A stretch of 64,000 bases of DNA, from contig JAXCGZ010019130.1 in assembly GCA_037179515.1 (NCBI GenBank), forward strand, positions 28,501-92,500, in the 5' to 3' direction. Made by a program: the position numbers and the translations under genes. The DNA comes from Halocaridina rubra (Eukaryota > Arthropoda > Malacostraca > Decapoda > Atyidae). This document shows, one piece after another, positions 60,091-64,000 of the stretch. Position 1 is the stretch's first letter; each line of letters begins with the position of its first letter. The notes under the pieces are model-generated. The model was not told the DNA's origin, did not search any database, and saw only the letters and a program-made list of their open reading frames with translations.

Positions 60091-60287
60091 ACTGTTCCGG
60101 TTTTACGTCACGGACTCCCTTTTCTACCAAGGGCTAGGACGGTTGCCTTCTTGCAAAGGACTTGTTTTGGCAGATGTAATCGTTACCCTGAGTGCATGCC
60201 CTCGCTACCTCAGACCGTGACGGGGCGCAAACCCTCGACCTGACGCCTCAGAGTCGCGGACGCTACTGCTTGAGCCACAGCGACTAA
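60091..60287 (-). mobile_element. family-A SINE, full length with target-site duplication
   Basis: Minus-strand copy from ctgttccggttttacgtcac to gagccacagcgact. Flanks aagttgcgcttataacg (60074-60090) and aagttgcacttatgacg (60288-60304) differ at two positions. Confidence 0.88.
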
Positions 60288-60546
60288 AAGTTGCACTTAT
60301 GACGTTACTCGTATATAATTTTTACTTCCTTGTGAAGAATTGCCATCAGTGATATGATTTTTTTTACATAATAGAGAATTATTGATGACAAATTCTTACT
60401 CTCATTATTGCATGGCATGTACAGAGCGGAATTCGAACTGCAGGCAGTGTGTGTCACCTTGGCCCTGCCAAATTATGATAAAAGAATTCTTAAATTATAG
60501 AATAGTTGATACTGAAGTAGGTCAGCAGATTTATACATATATATTT

Positions 60547-60548
<2 letters not shown>

Positions 60549-60598
<50 letters not shown>

Positions 60599-60731
60599 TA
60601 TTATTATTATAATTATTATTATTTTTGTTTTTATTATTATTATTATTATCATTATTATTATTGTTATTATTGTTATTATTATTATTATTGTTATTATTAT
60701 TATTATTATTGTTATTATTATTATTATTATT
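60549..60731. repeat. (AAT)n facing (ATT)n
   Basis: AAT units 60549-60596 followed by ATT units with GTT variants to 60731, forming a quasi-palindrome. Confidence 0.94.
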
Positions 60732-60949
60732 GTTTCTAGGCAAAATTTGTTGTTACCCTACTAATGCTGGATATGTGAAGTAAGTAGTGGAATGGTAAAC
60801 TTCGTGGGGTAAGGCCCGGATAAACACGACCTTGCCCTTTTTTTCAAGTAAGACAAAATATATAAGTAAATTTATAGGGCAAAGTACATGATCTAATGGG
60901 TTGAAATGTTATTTTCCAAACCTAAGTACTGTTCCTTCATTCACTTCGC

Positions 60950-61060
60950 CTATTTTATAATAGTCTTGGATGTTCATTACACATCTGTTAGTATCCCTTC
61001 ACATCTGACGAGTCATTACACCCTTTTTGTTTTACCACAGAAGCCTTATTCTATAGAATA
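60950..61060 (+). mobile_element. LINE 3'-UTR remnant
   Basis: gtatcccttcacatctgacg and agtcattacaccctttttg match the tail family of 48200-48370; the diagnostic GCCCGG block is lost. Confidence 0.45.
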
Positions 61061-61869
61061 TGAACAGCTCGAAGCTTCCTAGAAAAGCTATATTTACATT
61101 AACGGTGTATATTACCCTCTTACATATTAGTTCAATTACATATCCACTTATAAGTTACTTTTAATTTGTATAAGAATAGCCATTGTACAAAAATGGAAGT
61201 AAATGTTTGTTTGTCTGTTGGTTTGTCCTGGATTTGAACAAACTCTTATTCTCTGAGCTGCTAATGGTCCAACGAGATATACGATACACCAATTTAATGA
61301 TTGGGGGTCGAAAGACTCCAGACCTCTCCCCTTCTCTCTCCTCTACGAGCACATTCCTCTGACCGCTTGTTTTTTCCATCGTAGCTTAAAGACCCGTAAA
61401 ATTAACAGGTAAATACTCGGTAAATATGGTACCCTGGACCATGGAAAATAATTTCCAGGAAAATAGAGGAAACAGAGATAGAAATGTGGGGAAGAAAGAA
61501 TGGGAATGGTGGATAGGAATGAGAGTACAGGAATTTCGTTCAAAAATGTTTGAAATGATTTCTTTGGATATATTTTACGTGCGTTTTGAGCGAGTGAATT
61601 TCTTTTTGAGCGAGTGAATTTCTGCGCATACTGTATTCTATGAGTAATAATTCTACTTCGTTATGTCTATGTAAACTAATTGACGATGTAACGTTGTGGT
61701 TTTTCTTCCATTTTACAGTGCTAGATATTTTATTAAGATTGTTGACTGTTCATGATGACAGTGTGTAGATAGTGATGGTCTTAAATTGTTGTGAATAATA
61801 GTAAATATAACACAAGAGAATCGAGTTAAAAGATCTTAAGAATACAATATATATCTTCACACACACAAA

Positions 61870-62316
61870 GGCCCGATTTCTTAAACAGTGTAAACCTAGG
61901 ATACCATATTGTTAGTTAGCTAGACACACACAAATGGAATTCATAAATGCATCTGACGCGGTTCTGTGTATGGCTAGGCCCGATTTCTTGAACAGTGTAA
62001 ACCTAGGATACCATATTGTTAGTTAGCTAGACACACACAAATGGAATTCATAAATGCATCTGACGCGGTTCTGTGTATGGCTAGGATCCCCCATGGGGGG
62101 ATCCTAGTCATACACAGAACCGCATCAGATGAGTTTATGAAATCCATTTGTGAGTGTCTAGCTAACTAACAGTATGGTACCCTAGGTTTACACTGTTCAA
62201 GAAATCGGGCCTAGCCATACACAGAACCACGTCAGATGAGTTTATGAAATCCATTTGTGTGTCTAGCTAACTAACAATGTGGTATCCTAGGTTTTTTCTG
62301 TTTAAGAAATCGTACC
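61870..62316. mobile_element. foldback family F, double-unit palindrome
   Basis: Two left half-units start at 61870 and 61977 (107-bp spacing). Two inverted half-units end at 62211 and 62316. The centre is the palindrome ctaggatccc / ccatgg / ggggatcctag at about 62093. The arms are near identical over some 220 bp each. Confidence 0.9.
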
Positions 62317-62439
62317 AAAGTACTTTATAATACAGTATATTCCAGTCTGAGGCGTTAATATATGAAAATATTCGCTCTTCCAAGTCTTTTTCCTGTGGAT
62401 GTTTTTTTTTTTATACATTTTACTTATTATAGTGTTCAA

Positions 62440-62442
<3 letters not shown>

Positions 62443-62500
<58 letters not shown>
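62443..62500. repeat. (TA)n microsatellite
   Basis: About 29 TA units. Confidence 0.95.
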
Positions 62501-62503
<3 letters not shown>

Positions 62504-62708
62504 GAAATCACACATTCACCCATAACTAGAACTTAGGTTTTATCTCGCTTACACATATACGTGCATGCGTACACACACGTGCTTTGCACGTTGTTATTGT
62601 ACGTAAATGTAGGATTTGCATCCTTGTTGATTTTGAGAAGGTGCCAAAGTACCACATTTTTTCTTATTTGAAAGGAGTGTTAAAAAAATAGATTTTTTTT
62701 TCTTACAT

Positions 62709-62864
62709 GTTCCGGTTTTACGTCACGGACTCCCTTTTCTACCAAGGGCTAGGACGGTTGCCTTCTTGCGAAGGACTTGGTTTGGCAGTTGTAATCGTTA
62801 CTTTGAGTGCATGCCCTTGCTAACCTCAGACCGTGACATGGCGCGAACCCTCGACCTGACGCCT
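62709..62864 (-). mobile_element. family-A SINE, head truncated
   Basis: ttccggttttacgtcacgga to gcgaaccctcgacctgacgc; the A-box half of the head is missing. Confidence 0.83.
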
Positions 62865-63343
62865 GTTTTTTATAGACTCTGATAAACTTGTCGCTGTTCA
62901 CTCTGTATGTCTTCATTTATGAAATTTGCTGTACATGAAGTAAATAACCCATCTGCTGCAGTGAACTATTGCATTGCTGCTGTAAATGAACTAATGATAT
63001 TAGTGATAGTGTTGAACTAATTACTCCTTTGGCGGTCTTTTACAGGGATCGTTTAACATACATGAACATTTTTAATCATATATTTTTTTTCCATTTGTTC
63101 TTTGTTTTTGTACTTGTTTCGTCTCCCCGAGGTTTGACGCCATTATATCAGGTTTCCATTAATCCAAAGTATATAAGATGTCGCCACATGTGACTCACAC
63201 CACATTCCTCCTTTGAACACGAGAATGTATACAGCTAGTTCATTACATTCCATTATTGCACATTGGTCCATTTATTGTGTATGAGAGCAGTGTAATTAAC
63301 ACTTAGAACGATTCTCTCTCTCTCATTCCTGTATGTAAGTTAT
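62865..63343 (+). other. intron, nothing recognised
   Basis: No exon-like frame or repeat was identified. Confidence 0.4.
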
Positions 63344-63378
63344 GAGTGAGTCAGTGAGTGAGTGAGTGAGAGTCAGTA

Positions 63379-63445
<67 letters not shown>
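63344..63445. repeat. (GAGT)n then (GA)n microsatellite
   Basis: Short gagtgagt repeats run into GA units to 63445. Confidence 0.94.
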
Positions 63446-63450
<5 letters not shown>

Positions 63451-63680
63451 CTGTTCTCCCTGTGATTTAGCCTTCATAATCCTCTCATTTATCAGCTCTT
63501 TCACTTCCCTATTTTCGCAATCCTTCGATAACGACCAATTACATTATCATTCCCCTCATTCCCCTCTTTGCTCTCATCCTGTTTTTGTTCTTTGCTTTCC
63601 CCTCTTTTATTACTGTTTACTCTGATCTCTCCATCATCAAGAGAAGAACTGCAAGACTGGCTTTGTTGCTCCCTGTACTA

Positions 63681-63860
63681 AGTACAGTGGTAACGCGCTG
63701 GCTTCGCATTCACGAGGTCGAAAGATCTTTTCCCGTCGAAGATCGAGAGTTTAAGCTGTTTACTGGCAGGTTACTGCTTTGGTTGGGCACCACAGTGCGG
63801 GGTTGGGGCTTGCCCCGGCTGACGAATACCCATTGTATAATGGAAATAAAGTTTAAAAAA
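63681..63860 (+). mobile_element. SINE family B copy
   Basis: gtacagtggtaacgcgctgg and cacgaggtcgaaagatc form a tRNA-like head; gagagtttaagctgtttact, accacagtgcggggttgggg and a tail aatggaaataaagttt plus A-run follow. Same order as the inverse copy at 43540-43735. Confidence 0.72.
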
Positions 63861-64000
63861 AAAGTCTGCGAATGTGAAGAATTTCCACTAACATTGACCT
63901 CTTATTTAAGTTTATTCAACTAATTGCTGAGTTGACAGGGCTACGATGTACGCGCACACCTGCATAATTCGTTTTAGAACTCGTAAAGAATTGTGACCTA

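Overview
This window is eukaryotic, intron-rich, AT-rich DNA. It is crowded with long (TA)n and (CT/GA)n microsatellites, tRNA-derived SINEs, broken non-LTR retrotransposons and foldback/MITE elements. The gene content (TFIIIA, TMEM42, an MTSS1/MIM-like first exon, a FLYWCH plus MULE-transposase-like gene) and the mix of Jockey-, RTE- and CR1-like LINEs point to an arthropod. A decapod crustacean is my best inference, from repeat style only.

Layout. (1) About 1-9690, plus strand: the 3' part of a spliced gene whose product joins a FLYWCH zinc finger to a MULE-type transposase core. Five coding exons have matching phases and good splice sites, but hallmark catalytic positions have changed, so it looks host-adopted. 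Its introns carry a MITE and two Jockey-like LINE copies; one copy is split by a SINE with a clear target-site duplication. (2) 9774-12367: an intergenic block made almost only of (TA)n arrays alternating with inverted-repeat cassettes, including a palindrome of tandem 272-bp tRNA-like units. (3) 12833-20873, plus strand: a seven-exon transcription factor IIIA gene with exactly nine C2H2 fingers and a long acidic N-terminal extension. (4) 21254-27226, minus strand, tail-to-tail with TFIIIA: a five-exon gene for a 320-residue single-pass type I membrane protein that I do not recognise. A Jockey-like LINE endonuclease fragment lies near its 3' end. (5) 27227-37107: intergenic, with RTE-like LINEs, a perfect-TIR foldback MITE and a decayed minisatellite. 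(6) 37108-38901, minus strand: a complete three-exon TMEM42 gene. (7) 38902-46417: intergenic, with CT-repeat tandem duplications, RTE- and CR1-like LINEs and tRNA-derived SINEs. (8) 46418-46501, plus strand: the first coding exon of an MTSS1/MIM-like I-BAR protein. No second exon was found, so the remaining 17.5 kb appears to be its first intron, full of SINEs, foldback elements and microsatellites.

The genes do not form one pathway. TFIIIA drives 5S rRNA transcription by RNA polymerase III, TMEM42 is an EamA-like membrane protein, and MTSS1 links membrane curvature to actin. Exon boundaries were set by hand from GT/AG sites, phase continuity and remembered family patterns. No alignment or database search was run.
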